In this document: positions 34,003 through 42,968 of the stretch, piece by piece
How positions within the stretch are numbered: position 1 is the stretch's first letter
Layout: every line of letters starts with the position of its first letter
Assembly (NCBI GenBank): GCA_014192625.1
Contig: BJHM01000001.1
Span: forward strand, 123,725 to 187,724
Direction: 5' to 3'
Length of the DNA: 64,000 nucleotides
Source: Planctomycetota bacterium
Lineage (GTDB): Bacteria > Planctomycetota > UBA1135 > UBA2386
Translations under genes and position numbers: made by a program
The notes under the pieces: generated by a model
Told to the model about the DNA's origin: nothing
Databases searched by the model: none
What the model saw: the letters and a program-made list of their open reading frames with translations, nothing else

Positions 34003-36138
34003 TCACTCGCCAGCGTCGCTTTGGTGTTCGCGCTTTCCTGAGCCAGCGCGGCGCAGGTCTTCGCGGGTGATGATCAGCTCAGGGTCGCGGCGATCGCGGG
34101 GCTGCACGCGCCGCGCGAATTCTTCCGCTCGGTCAGCGGTCACGTCGAACGTGCTGAAGTGCAGTTGCACGCTGATTGCGCCGATGCGGTTGCTCTCGAT
34201 GTCGGCGCGCCGGCAAACGTGCGCGAGGATGCGCTTTGCTTCGGCGCCGTGGACGCGACCCCAGTTGATCCGGAACCGGGTATAGCCGCTCTGGGGCAGC
34301 ATGACTTCGACTGGTGGTTGTGGCTGCCACGCAGGTGCTGCGCCGCGGCGACCGCGTGCTACGGGCTGGCGGCCCAACGGAGTCGCCGGGTCGGCTGATT
34401 CTTCTGCGTGCGTAGGCGCCACGCGGGTGGCGCTCGTGCGAGCCACTGGAGTGATTACTTTGTGTGCCGCTGGCTTTGCGGCTGCGATCTTCGGCAGTGC
34501 GATCTTCGGCCCCAGTTCTTTATGCGATGCTTGTGTGGGGGCTGCTTCATGGAGCTTGGCAGGCTGCGACACCGCCTGCTTATGCATCGCAGGTTTTAGT
34601 GCAGCAGGCTTATGCATCGCCGGCTTTGCTGTGGCAACCTTGTGTGCCTGCGCTGTGGAAGTGGCACTGGGCGCGCTGACTGGCGTCCCAACATGCGCCA
34701 CTGCGGGCGGCGTTTTTTGCACCAGAGGCTTTGGCGCATGCGCTGGCATTGGCTGCGCGCCGAAGGCAAAGGGTTCGCGGGTTTGCTCCTGCGACATTGC
34801 CGCCAGCAGGCCGGCGACGACGTCTTGCGGCGAGTTTTCGGCGAGCAAGCGATCGGCGAGCGAACGCTGTGACGCGCATGGCTTGGTTTCGGCGAGCTGG
34901 CCACGCACGCGGTCACCGAGGCGGTCGATCTGGCGGGCGCGAACGACATCGGCATCGGGCACCGGCAGCCACTGCACTTGCACCTTGGCCAATTGCAGCA
35001 ACCGGCGGATCGCACGTTCGCGCACACGTGGTGCCAACAGGACGCTCCGGCCCTTCTGGCCGGCCCGGCCGGTGCGGCCTGAGCGGTGCGTGTAGGTCTC
35101 CGGGTCGATTGGCGGATCCACGTGCACGACCGTCGTTACGTTCGGGATGTCCAGTCCGCGCGCCGCTACGTCGGTGGCGATCAGTGTTGTCACTGTGCCG
35201 CGGCGGAACGAGGCGAGCGTGCGAGTGCGCTGTGCTTGCGCTAGGTCGCCGCTGATCGGCAGAGCGGCGAAGCCGTCGCCAGCAAGCTTGTCGGCGAGGC
35301 CGGTCGTGTCTTGGCGAGTGCGGACGAACACCAATGTGCGTTCATCACCAGATAGCAGCAGCAGGTTCACCAGCGCGGCGTAGCGCTCACGTGGTCCGAC
35401 TGGGTGCACGACGTGCTCGATGTCCGCATGGGCTTCGCCATGCGCAGTGCCGGCAATGTGCAGTGCCTCTTGCTGGTAGCGCTGGGTCAGCGCGAGCACC
35501 TGCGCTGGAAAGGTCGCCGAGACGAGATGGGTGCGGCGTTCGGTCGGCATCGTCGCAAGGATGCCGTCGAGCTCATCGCGGAAACCCATGTCGAGCATCT
35601 GGTCCGCTTCGTCCAGCACCAGCTGCGTCACGCCCGTCACGTCGAGCACGCCGTTGGTGATGTGATCCAGCAAGCGGCCCGGAGTGCCGACCACGATCAA
35701 CGGCTTTCGTGCGAGGCGGAATCGCTCGGCACCGATGCTGGTGCCGCCGGTCACGCAGTCGAGCGAGACTTCGCGCGTGTCAGCGAACAGCCATTCCAAT
35801 TCATCTTTGACCTGCGCTGCAAGTTCGCGGGTCGGCGCGATCACGATGGTGCTGGGTCCACGGCCGCGCGGCGTTTTGGCAAGCAGCAGTCGGGCCATGA
35901 CGAAGCCGAGTGCGACGGTCTTGCCCGACCCGGTCTGTGACGTGATCTGCAGATCGCGATCGAGATTCATCGCCGCGAGTGCGGCATCTTGGACCGGCGT
36001 TAGCTGGGTGAACCCGCGTCGGATAAGGGCCGAGCGCAACGGGACTGGCACCAAGGCAAACACATCGGCAGCAGAGGGGCTATCGGCAGAAACGCTCGCG
36101 GCGTTAGGGGCGGCGGGCATGCCGGTCGGAGTGGACAT
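34003..36138 (-). CDS. DEAD-box ATP-dependent RNA helicase with low-complexity linker and DbpA-type RNA-binding domain
   Basis: 711 residues. The helicase core (about residues 25-390) has the Q motif (FTQLTPVQDAAL), motif I SQTGSGKT, Ia PTRELA, Ib GTPGRLLDH, motif II DEAD, motif III SAT, motif IV LVFVRTRQDT, motif V ATDVAARGLDIP and motif VI HRSGRTGRAG. After a linker of about 150 residues rich in Ala, Lys, Pro and His, with repeated AxKPAxHK-like units, comes a C-terminal RRM-like DbpA/CsdA RNA-binding domain (TRFRINWGRVHGAEAKRILAHV). Such enzymes assist ribosome assembly and cold-shock RNA remodelling. The gene sits at the centre of an inverted duplication of SGNH/FGE genes. Its start is 163 bases from the divergent FGE copy. 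Confidence 0.94.
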   Translation of the reverse strand: MSTPTGMPAAPNAASVSADSPSAADVFALVPVPLRSALIRRGFTQLTPVQDAALAAMNLDRDLQITSQTGSGKTVALGFVMARLLLAKTPRGRGPSTIVIAPTRELAAQVKDELEWLFADTREVSLDCVTGGTSIGAERFRLARKPLIVVGTPGRLLDHITNGVLDVTGVTQLVLDEADQMLDMGFRDELDGILATMPTERRTHLVSATFPAQVLALTQRYQQEALHIAGTAHGEAHADIEHVVHPVGPRERYAALVNLLLLSGDERTLVFVRTRQDTTGLADKLAGDGFAALPISGDLAQAQRTRTLASFRRGTVTTLIATDVAARGLDIPNVTTVVHVDPPIDPETYTHRSGRTGRAGQKGRSVLLAPRVRERAIRRLLQLAKVQVQWLPVPDADVVRARQIDRLGDRVRGQLAETKPCASQRSLADRLLAENSPQDVVAGLLAAMSQEQTREPFAFGAQPMPAHAPKPLVQKTPPAVAHVGTPVSAPSATSTAQAHKVATAKPAMHKPAALKPAMHKQAVSQPAKLHEAAPTQASHKELGPKIALPKIAAAKPAAHKVITPVARTSATRVAPTHAEESADPATPLGRQPVARGRRGAAPAWQPQPPVEVMLPQSGYTRFRINWGRVHGAEAKRILAHVCRRADIESNRIGAISVQLHFSTFDVTADRAEEFARRVQPRDRRDPELIITREDLRRAGSGKREHQSDAGE

Positions 36139-36301
36139 ACTACTTTGTCGCCGAGATTGGGATTGCCGTCAACGGGCCGCCACGGAATGTGCGAGCTAAC
36201 GCGCAGCCGAAGGCATGAAAGATCGGGCTTGCGCAATGCTCGGACGCGCTATGAGATTGCCTAGAACGATGCCTACGTTAGATCGCTTTTGTGCCGTTGG
36301 C

Positions 36302-37162
36302 ATGGGCGCAATCCGAGCTTCAGGATGTGCTCCTTTTATAGTGCTCGTGGTCCTTGCGGGCTGCGGCGCAAAGCCATCTGGCATCACTGCCTTGCGTCGG
36401 CAAGAGCTGCTGGATCAGCAACCATTGTCGGCCTGGACGGAACTCGATGCGGCTCATCCGGGCGAACGGCTCAAGGACCCGCGCACCGGCATCGTCTTTA
36501 GGCGCATTCCAGCGGGCGAGTTTGTGATGGGTTCATCCTTCATAACATTTGCGCAGCCGCAGCATCCGGTGCGCATCAGTAAGCCGTTCTTGCTGGCGGA
36601 AACCGAGCTCACGCTCAACCAGTGGCGGGCCTTCCTAGCGGACACTGGGGTTCCGGCTCTTGCGGAGAATTGGCGTGGAGCGGACGCGCTGCCTGCTGCC
36701 ATCGATCACAATGGTGCCGCACTCTATTGCGCATTGTATGGCTACCAAATCCCCACCGAGGCGCAGTGGGAATGGGCGTGCCTTGGCGGATTGTCGCCCA
36801 GCGATCCGTGCTGGGAGAGCGCCGATTTTTTGCGGCAACATGCGGTCTATCACCTCAATGCTGGCGACCACGCGCGGCCCGTCGCATCGTTGCTGGCCAA
36901 TGGCTACGGCCTCTACGACATGCTCGGCAACATGTGGGAGTGGTGTGCTGATTGGTCTGCGCCGTATGGGACAGAGTCGCAGGTTGACCCGACTGGCCCG
37001 GCTGCGCCGTTTGGCGTGCCACCGATTGGCAGCGGGCGTGTGCTGCGAGGCTGCTCTTGGTTTACCGCAGCACCAGCACCGATGCCCCAGGCGCGGATTT
37101 GGGACGAGCGCGCGTCGACGACTTCGGTAGTGAGCTTCCGGCCGTCGCGCGCGATCGACTGA
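36302..37162 (+). CDS. FGE-sulfatase-fold (SUMF1) lipoprotein lacking FGE cysteines (copy 2)
   Basis: 286 residues from ATG 36302, chosen because the lipoprotein signal follows (APFIVLVVLAGC, Cys21); the frame is open further upstream. Landmarks parallel copy 1: RLKDPRTGIVFRRIPAGEFVMGS, LLAETELTLNQWRAF, YGYQIPTEAQWEWACLGG, NGYGLYDMLGNMWEWCADW, RVLRGCSWFTAAPAP and SFRPSRAID. The RGCSW cysteine is shifted from the catalytic positions of genuine FGE, and the second cysteine is missing, so formylglycine formation is not expected. It is convergent with SGNH copy 2, mirroring the arrangement on the other side of the helicase gene. Confidence 0.87.
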   Translation: MGAIRASGCAPFIVLVVLAGCGAKPSGITALRRQELLDQQPLSAWTELDAAHPGERLKDPRTGIVFRRIPAGEFVMGSSFITFAQPQHPVRISKPFLLAETELTLNQWRAFLADTGVPALAENWRGADALPAAIDHNGAALYCALYGYQIPTEAQWEWACLGGLSPSDPCWESADFLRQHAVYHLNAGDHARPVASLLANGYGLYDMLGNMWEWCADWSAPYGTESQVDPTGPAAPFGVPPIGSGRVLRGCSWFTAAPAPMPQARIWDERASTTSVVSFRPSRAID

Positions 37163-37181
37163 CAAGCAGGCGTTATTTTGT

Positions 37182-38264
37182 TCAGCGGCCAGCGAGCTTT
37201 GCCTCGGCGAGCCACGCTGCGATGCCGGACGCAATGACTCGCGTGCCTTTCTCGTTTGGGTGCTGGTCGGTCTCGTGCACCCAGAGGCTGCGTTCGTCCA
37301 GGCCGTCAAATTGCGGTAGCAGATCTAGGCAGTGGATGTGTTCGGTGGCGCAAAAACTGCGCAGCATTTTGTGCAGCTCGGCATAGGGATACTTGGGCCC
37401 GAGCTCGGACAGCATTGGCAGGATCGCCACCAGCATCGGAATGCCGTTGGTCTCGAGCAACGTGTGCAACCGCTGCAGCCCTGCTTGGGTTTCATTCCAT
37501 ATCCCCGGGTCCGCTTTCACGATCAACGACATGTCGCGCTGTTCCGAAAAGGCGGCCCGCAGCTTCGTCGCGTGCACAAGTTCTCCGAGCAGTTCAGATC
37601 CGAGGACCGCCTCATTTGGGACTTTGGGATAGGAGAGCATCGGGATCTGGCCACAGTCGTTGAGGCAGAAGCCAATGATCACTACGTCAGGCTTGAAGCG
37701 CAGACCTTCGAGGGCCACCCAACGATCGGCGTTGCCCACGGTAAACGACAGAGTGGCAAAGCCGCCGTTGATCACTTCGCAAGGGCCGGTCCTGCCCTTG
37801 CGCAGAAGCTGCTCCAGTTGTTGCGGCCAGCTGCCTTCGAGTTGGACGCCCCAGCCCATCGTGAACGAATCGCCGAGCGTGAGCACGCGCCATTCATCAG
37901 GTTGCTTTGTCACGCTGAACTCAAGATCGCGGAAGCCGAGGCTGTTAATGCGATAGGTGACCGCGCCGTCTTTGTCGAAGTAGTCCCACTTCGCGTTCTC
38001 GTAGCCCAGTCGATATTGGAAACCCGGCGGCAGCCAGCCGCGCGGCTGCAGAAGGGACTGGCGCTGCGCCATCCACGGCCAACTACTCATGAAGTAGATC
38101 AACTCAAACGGCGGGACCTTTGGGCCATCGACCGCGAACCAAGCTTGTCCTTGTGACGGCTCCCTGTGCAGCGTGCGAAACGTCACTTCGCCCATCAACA
38201 CCGCGAAAAGGCTGCCGCCAATCAGCAGGAGCAATCGGAAACCGAGCCGCCGCGATCGTTGCAT
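37182..38264 (-). CDS. SGNH/GDSL-fold hydrolase-like protein, membrane anchored (copy 2)
   Basis: 360 residues from ATG 38264, just before a basic N-terminus and membrane helix (RLGFRLLLLIGGSLFAVLMG); the frame opens 19 codons earlier. The protein contains YFDKDGAVTYRINSLGFRDLEF, LTLGDSFTMGWGV (nucleophile Ser), VINGGFATLS, VVIIGFCLNDCGQ and HETDQHPNEKG (Asp-His pair), so the SGNH catalytic set is complete. It is clearly paralogous to 31882-32988, at what looks like below 50 percent identity. It ends 19 bases from the FGE copy 2 stop on the opposite strand and is followed on its 5' side by the coiled-coil gene transcribed in the same direction. Confidence 0.85.
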   Translation of the reverse strand: MQRSRRLGFRLLLLIGGSLFAVLMGEVTFRTLHREPSQGQAWFAVDGPKVPPFELIYFMSSWPWMAQRQSLLQPRGWLPPGFQYRLGYENAKWDYFDKDGAVTYRINSLGFRDLEFSVTKQPDEWRVLTLGDSFTMGWGVQLEGSWPQQLEQLLRKGRTGPCEVINGGFATLSFTVGNADRWVALEGLRFKPDVVIIGFCLNDCGQIPMLSYPKVPNEAVLGSELLGELVHATKLRAAFSEQRDMSLIVKADPGIWNETQAGLQRLHTLLETNGIPMLVAILPMLSELGPKYPYAELHKMLRSFCATEHIHCLDLLPQFDGLDERSLWVHETDQHPNEKGTRVIASGIAAWLAEAKLAGR

Positions 38265-38339
38265 GCAGTTGCAATGGTAAGCGGGCGGACGGTTCCGTCC
38301 AGCGAATGACTGCGGCAGCAAAAGCCGCCGTCAACGGGC

Positions 38340-39764
38340 TCAGGCTTTTAGCTTCTTGAGCTTGGCGATCGCGCCCAGCACGTTTTTGCCGCTGGAGGCG
38401 CGCGATCCCGTTTGATTTTGGGCAGCACCCACCTGCGCATCGTTCATGCCCTTCGTATCAACCGCCGACTCAACCGCCGGTGCCGGTTGCTTTTTCGCCG
38501 AGTCCGCAGCCGTGGCGTTGCTCGCCACATGGCTGTCGGCTGCTGCATAAACCATCGCCGGCTGCGCGGCGGCTGCTTTTTGGTTGCCACCAGTCCGCAC
38601 TGCTTGCTGGACGTTTGCCATCGAGGTTGCGAGGCCTGCTAGTTCGCGCTGCATGTCGCGCACCGTGGTCTCGATTGCGCCGAGGTTGCCGCTGCGAACC
38701 TGTTCCAGCGCGTTGCTGAGCTTGCCGAGGCCGAGGTCGAGTTGGTGCTCAATCTTGCCAAGGTCCTTCTGCATGGCCTCGGTGTGAGTGAGGTTTTCGA
38801 GCTTGCGGGCCTGCACTTTGTCAGCGTCCTCCAGGCGCACGAGGCTCTTGCGCACTTCGCTGTCTTCGAGCCGCAGGCTGATCGCCTGGATCGAGGCTTC
38901 GAGCCGCGCGATTTGTTGCTGCAACGCATGCGGCGAGAGTTTTTCGGAGAGCGCATCGAGGCGCTTACCAACGGCGTCGCCAAGTTCGTCCGATGAATTT
39001 GAACTATTGAGCAGCTGTTGCAGTTCTGTTTTTAGGGTGTCGCGCAGGTTCTCAGTTTGTGATTTGACCCCTGCGAGCTGGCTGGTCACGTCGGCCGAGC
39101 TGTTGGCGATTTCCATCAGCGGCTTGCCATACATCTTCAACGCCTTCGTCAGGTTGTTGATCTTTTCGTCCTGGCGTTCCAAGGCAACGAGCACGCGTTC
39201 GAGTTCTTCACCCTCGGCCGGCGGGCGTTCGGCAGCGCGCGCCTCTTGGTCGAGCATGTGCTGCATGTGTGATTGGATGTGCTGCTGCGCGGTTTCTTGC
39301 TGCCGGCTCATCGCGGTGAGGCGGCTCATCTGGCGGTGCAAAACCCCAGCTACCAGCAGCACGGCGCTGATCGTGTACCAATTACCGGCGGTCATGCCGA
39401 GGCTCGCGCCGAACGCGGTTGCCAGCGGGCCGGTTGGTGTAATCGTCAAAACGCCGCTGCCGATCAGCGATACCGCACCCAGGGTCTTTGCCATCAGGCC
39501 GAGCAATCGGGCCAATAGGGAACTTTTTTGCGGCGAAAATAGCTCCGTCTGTTCTGTCGCACTCGGGTCGGATTCGTCGGCGACTTCCGCATTGCCCTCG
39601 GCAGCCAAGTTTTCTGCAAGGATTGCCTCGGCATCGTCGAGCGGCTCCCGATTACCCAGGGCCGCAGCCAGTCCACCGACGCTTGGGTCGTGATCAGCCA
39701 CTTCATCTTGGGGCGGCATCTTGGCGCGAAGGTCGGTCTGAAACTGCTGTTTGTAAATGCTCAT
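38340..39764 (-). CDS. Membrane protein with long C-terminal coiled coil, unknown function
   Basis: 474 residues from ATG 39764, which has AAGG about ten bases upstream; upstream Met codons lack spacing. Residues 1-90 are acidic and Asp/Glu/Ala-rich. Two hydrophobic segments follow (about 95-120 and 130-150: LGAVSLIGSGVLTITPTGPLATAFG, WYTISAVLLVAGVLH). A long heptad-containing coiled coil rich in Leu, Gln, Glu and Ser spans about 155-390 (LERQDEKINNLTKAL, QQIARLEASIQAISLRLED, LGKIEHQLDLGLGKL). The tail is Ala/Lys-rich, ending KKLKA. No family is recognised. The architecture suits a membrane-tethered filament or scaffold. It is divergent from ptsI, with 143 bases between the starts. Confidence 0.72.
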   Translation of the reverse strand: MSIYKQQFQTDLRAKMPPQDEVADHDPSVGGLAAALGNREPLDDAEAILAENLAAEGNAEVADESDPSATEQTELFSPQKSSLLARLLGLMAKTLGAVSLIGSGVLTITPTGPLATAFGASLGMTAGNWYTISAVLLVAGVLHRQMSRLTAMSRQQETAQQHIQSHMQHMLDQEARAAERPPAEGEELERVLVALERQDEKINNLTKALKMYGKPLMEIANSSADVTSQLAGVKSQTENLRDTLKTELQQLLNSSNSSDELGDAVGKRLDALSEKLSPHALQQQIARLEASIQAISLRLEDSEVRKSLVRLEDADKVQARKLENLTHTEAMQKDLGKIEHQLDLGLGKLSNALEQVRSGNLGAIETTVRDMQRELAGLATSMANVQQAVRTGGNQKAAAAQPAMVYAAADSHVASNATAADSAKKQPAPAVESAVDTKGMNDAQVGAAQNQTGSRASSGKNVLGAIAKLKKLKA

Positions 39765-39907
39765 CGGCATGCCTTCGTTTGGGTTCCCGTTGGTAGTGGT
39801 GATCGGCAGTCCCGTGCTGTGCATGAAGGGGCATTTGCAATGCGGCGGCGGAACGCTGAAAATCTCCGTGCCAACGGGCGGTCTGCCGACCTTGGTTCAA
39901 TAAACCC

Positions 39908-41674
39908 ATGTCCAGAAAGTTGAAGGGCATCGCCGCTGCGCCAGGTGTCGCCATTGCGCCACTCGTGCACTTTCATGGCACCCTCGACCAGATCCCGACT
40001 TGGAAGGTGGCGCCAGAGGGAACTGCTGCCGAGCAGAAGCGGTTGCAGGAGGCGATCGTTGAGGTCGCGCGTTTGCTGCGCGAGTTGCAACAGGAGCTCG
40101 CTTCAGCGCTGACCAGTCAGGACGCCCGGATTTACGACGCTCAGGTAGCGATCCTGCACGACCCAACGTTCCTCGCCGACGTGACTCGTGAGATTGCTCT
40201 GCATGGCGTTAATGCTGAAGTGGCACTGCAGCGGGTTGTCGCGCGTTACGAAGTCGTGTTTGAGAGCATGGCCGATCCGGCGATGCGCGAACGTGCGGCC
40301 GACTTGCGCGACATCGGTCGGCAAGTGGTCTGTGCGCTGATGGCCAAGGCGCGTTCGAAATACACCGCCAACGGCTGCGACTATCTGTTTTGCGCCGATG
40401 AGTTTTTGCCCAGCGACGCAGGCATTCTCGACCGCCGGCACATTCGCGGCATCGTCACTGCGCACGGCGGCAAGTACTCGCACGGTGCCATCCTCGCGCG
40501 TTCGCTCGGCATCCCGGCGGTGGTCGGTGTCGAGGATGTGATGATCAAAGCGCCGAGCGGCACCAACGTGGTGATCGACGGCGATTCTGGCATGGTGATC
40601 CTCGATCCCAGCGCAGAAGAGCTGGCGCAGTATCAGCAACGACTGCGCGAGCAGCGCAGCGCCGAGAGCCGGATTTCTGAAGTTCGTTTTGATCCGTCGG
40701 TGACGACGGACGGCACTGCTATAAGGCTCTACGCCAATACCGAGAGCGTGCGGGATCTCGAACGCCTCGAAGCCGATGCGATCGCTGGTATCGGCCTGTT
40801 TCGCACTGAGTTCGCGTTCATGGAGCGGAAGCAGTTTCCGACCGAACAAGAGCAGGTGACGATGTATTGCCGTGCGATGGAAGGTGCCAAGGGCAAGCCC
40901 GTCACCTTCCGCACGCTCGATGTCGGCGGCGACAAGCCGCTGGGCTACTTCCGCACACCTGACGAACGCAATCCGGTGCTCGGTTGGCGCGGCATTCGTC
41001 TGTGTCTCGATTGGCCAGACATCCTCTACACTCAGCTCCGTGCCATGCTGCGGGCAAGCGCGCTAGGACCAGCCCGCATCCTTTTGCCAATGGTTACGAC
41101 CAAGGCGGAGGTGGTGCGTTGCCGCGAAGTGTTGACGCACTTGATGCAGGATCTGCGCGACGGCAAAGAACAGCACGATCCGAATATCGCCTTTGGTGTG
41201 ATGGTCGAAGTGCCGGTCCTGGTGCCGACGCTGCCGGATATTCTTCCCTTGGTGGACTTCATCTCGGTCGGCACCAACGACCTTGTGCAGTATCTGCTCG
41301 CGGTCGATCGTGACAACCAGCGCGTCGCCAAGATGTATGACCCATTTCATCCGGGAGTGCTGCGGGTTCTGGAGCAAATTGCGATCTATGCCGCCAGTGC
41401 TCGCAAGCCTGCTTCGATCTGCGGTGAGATCGCAGGCGATCATCTGTTCACGCCGTTGTTGATCGGCTTTGGCTATCGCGAGTTATCGATGGCGCCGGTC
41501 TTTTTACCCCGCGTGAAGCTCACGCTTCGTAGTTTCTCATTGGCCGAATGCCGCGCTCTCGCCGCTGAGGCGCGCGCGCTCGATTCGGCGGCTGCCGTTC
41601 GTCATCTGGTCACGGAGCAGGTGCGGGTGCGCTGGCAGCGCTTCCTGGAATCGCCAGAGGCGAATCGCCCATGA
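39908..41674 (+). CDS. ptsI: Phosphoenolpyruvate-protein phosphotransferase (PTS Enzyme I)
   Basis: 588-residue cytosolic enzyme that autophosphorylates from PEP and passes phosphate to HPr. The N-terminal domain begins KLKGIAAAPGVAIAPL. The phospho-histidine loop is GGKYSHGAILARSLGIPAVVG (His near residue 195). The PEP-binding barrel contains TLDVGGDKPLGYF, EVPVLV, SVGTNDLVQYLLAVDRDN and SICGEIAGD with the catalytic Cys, then GFGYRELSMAPVFLP. All catalytic residues are present. No ptsH or EII gene is adjacent, so it may be part of a regulatory or incomplete PTS. The next gene overlaps it by four bases (ATGA). Confidence 0.95.
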   Translation: MSRKLKGIAAAPGVAIAPLVHFHGTLDQIPTWKVAPEGTAAEQKRLQEAIVEVARLLRELQQELASALTSQDARIYDAQVAILHDPTFLADVTREIALHGVNAEVALQRVVARYEVVFESMADPAMRERAADLRDIGRQVVCALMAKARSKYTANGCDYLFCADEFLPSDAGILDRRHIRGIVTAHGGKYSHGAILARSLGIPAVVGVEDVMIKAPSGTNVVIDGDSGMVILDPSAEELAQYQQRLREQRSAESRISEVRFDPSVTTDGTAIRLYANTESVRDLERLEADAIAGIGLFRTEFAFMERKQFPTEQEQVTMYCRAMEGAKGKPVTFRTLDVGGDKPLGYFRTPDERNPVLGWRGIRLCLDWPDILYTQLRAMLRASALGPARILLPMVTTKAEVVRCREVLTHLMQDLRDGKEQHDPNIAFGVMVEVPVLVPTLPDILPLVDFISVGTNDLVQYLLAVDRDNQRVAKMYDPFHPGVLRVLEQIAIYAASARKPASICGEIAGDHLFTPLLIGFGYRELSMAPVFLPRVKLTLRSFSLAECRALAAEARALDSAAAVRHLVTEQVRVRWQRFLESPEANRP

Positions 41675-42396
41675 CGCGATGTTCTCTGCGGCGCGGCAAC
41701 TGGTCCGTGCAAGAACTGCAGCGGATGCGCAGCCTGCTGCCGCAGCGCGGGGTCATCGACACAGCGGTGCTGCTGCGGCGGACGGCTGAGAGCGTGCGCA
41801 AGAAAGCGCTGGACCTGTTCGCGGTGCCAGTGCGGCGCTCAGCTTTTACAGCGGATGACGATTTGCGGTTGCGCCAGTCGTGGGGCGCCCTTGAGCTGCG
41901 GCTGATCGCGGCAATGCTCGGCCGCACCATCCCTGATCTGCAAAAGCGGGCCTTGCAGTTGCGTGGCAAACTGCAGGCTGGGCCATGGGCAAAGGAGGAG
42001 GATTGCGCGCTCAAGAACTTCTTTGGCACTCGTCGCGAGGAGGATCTCGTTTTGTGCCTGCTCCGATCGCGGGAAGAGATTGAGGTCGCTGCATTGCGCC
42101 TTTGTTTGTCGAAGGACAAGCGCTTTGCGCGGGCGGTGCAGGCGCTGCGCCGATCGATGCCGCGTTGGTCCGATGCCGATGTGGCGATCCTGCGTGAGGT
42201 CTACCCCGATCGCGATAACCTCGCGGTTGCGCGTGTGCTCGGGCGATCGGTGGTGGGCGTGGCCAACAAGGCAAACCAACTCGGGCTGAAGAAGTCATTC
42301 AACGTGCTGGCGCAGATTGGTCGGGCCAATGTTGCTGTGCGGTATCGCATGAATAACGGTGATACGCCCTTGGGTGAGCGGTCGGTCGGCGAGTAA
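41671..42396 (+). CDS. Putative DNA-binding protein with four tandem Myb/SANT-like repeats
   Basis: 241 residues with no signal peptide. Four repeats of about 45-50 residues are visible, each opening with an aromatic-x-x-x-D/E motif and closing with a recognition-helix-like RKKALxL pattern. They start at WSVQELQRMRSLL (about residue 11), FTADDDLRLRQSW (about 59), WAKEEDCALKNFF (about 105) and WSDADVAILREVY (about 165), and end in RKKALDL, QKRALQL, VAALRL and ANKANQLGL. The spacing of tryptophan/aromatic and hydrophobic positions resembles SANT/Myb or GcrA-like helix-turn-helix units. It overlaps ptsI by four bases, so it is co-translated with Enzyme I. I know no characterised homologue; a regulator reading PTS state is only a hypothesis. 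Confidence 0.65.
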   Translation: MTRCSLRRGNWSVQELQRMRSLLPQRGVIDTAVLLRRTAESVRKKALDLFAVPVRRSAFTADDDLRLRQSWGALELRLIAAMLGRTIPDLQKRALQLRGKLQAGPWAKEEDCALKNFFGTRREEDLVLCLLRSREEIEVAALRLCLSKDKRFARAVQALRRSMPRWSDADVAILREVYPDRDNLAVARVLGRSVVGVANKANQLGLKKSFNVLAQIGRANVAVRYRMNNGDTPLGERSVGE

Positions 42397-42578
42397 CCAG
42401 CAGGCGGCGATAGCGTTTTCGAAAGCGCCGCCAAGGGTAGGTTGCGCGCCGCTATCACTGGTGTGCTCACTGCACTGGCATCGCAGGTTTCCTTGATGCC
42501 ACTCAACTCCACCCACGCCGGCAGCCGATCAATCAGACTGTGGCCGTCTCGAACGGCTGCGCTGCACCCAAGGGAACC

Positions 42579-42968
42579 ATGGAAATCGTCGGCAAGAAGA
42601 GTCAGGGCCTTTCTGTCACCACGCTCAACGACGACAAGACGGTCATCATCTCGTTCAACGACCGGAGTCTAAACTTCTACGTCACGGACTCGCTCAAGGA
42701 GTCGCTGAAGGAAACGATCAACAGCAAGATCGACGATGGCTTCCAGCACTTCGTGCTCAATCTTGACAACGTCAAGATCATCGATTCATGCGGCGTAGGA
42801 CTGATCATCGTCGCAAACAACGTGACTGCATCACGCAGCAGCAAGCTGTACTTGACCAACATCAAGCCGTTCATCATCAAGATCTTCGAGATCATGCGGA
42901 TCGCCAAGCACCTCTCGATCTTCGAGCGCGAAGACGACGCATTGCTGTCGATCAAGAACGGTAGCTGA
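42579..42968 (+). CDS. STAS-domain protein (anti-sigma factor antagonist type)
   Basis: 129 residues from ATG 42579, preceded by AAGGGA four bases upstream. The whole protein is a SpoIIAA-like STAS fold. VIISFNDRSLNFYVTDSLKESLKETINSKI is the first half, and HFVLNLDNVKIIDSCGVGLIIVAN contains the conserved phosphorylatable-type Ser in the DSxG motif. YLTNIKPFIIKIFEIMRIAKHLSIF is the C-terminal helix. Such proteins are controlled by a serine kinase (RsbW/SpoIIAB-like) that binds sigma factors, or act in stressosomes. No anti-sigma kinase is adjacent; the next genes encode a PAS histidine kinase and a response regulator. Confidence 0.9.
   Translation: MEIVGKKSQGLSVTTLNDDKTVIISFNDRSLNFYVTDSLKESLKETINSKIDDGFQHFVLNLDNVKIIDSCGVGLIIVANNVTASRSSKLYLTNIKPFIIKIFEIMRIAKHLSIFEREDDALLSIKNGS

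Noticed and set aside
34301..35095. 264-codon frame opposite the helicase gene
   Set aside because: A shadow of the helicase linker and C-terminal codons on the other strand; no domain and Ala/Arg/Cys-rich composition.
33086..37162. FGE-family genes as activators of the sulfatase at 7828
   Set aside because: Both lack the catalytic cysteines of formylglycine-generating enzymes.
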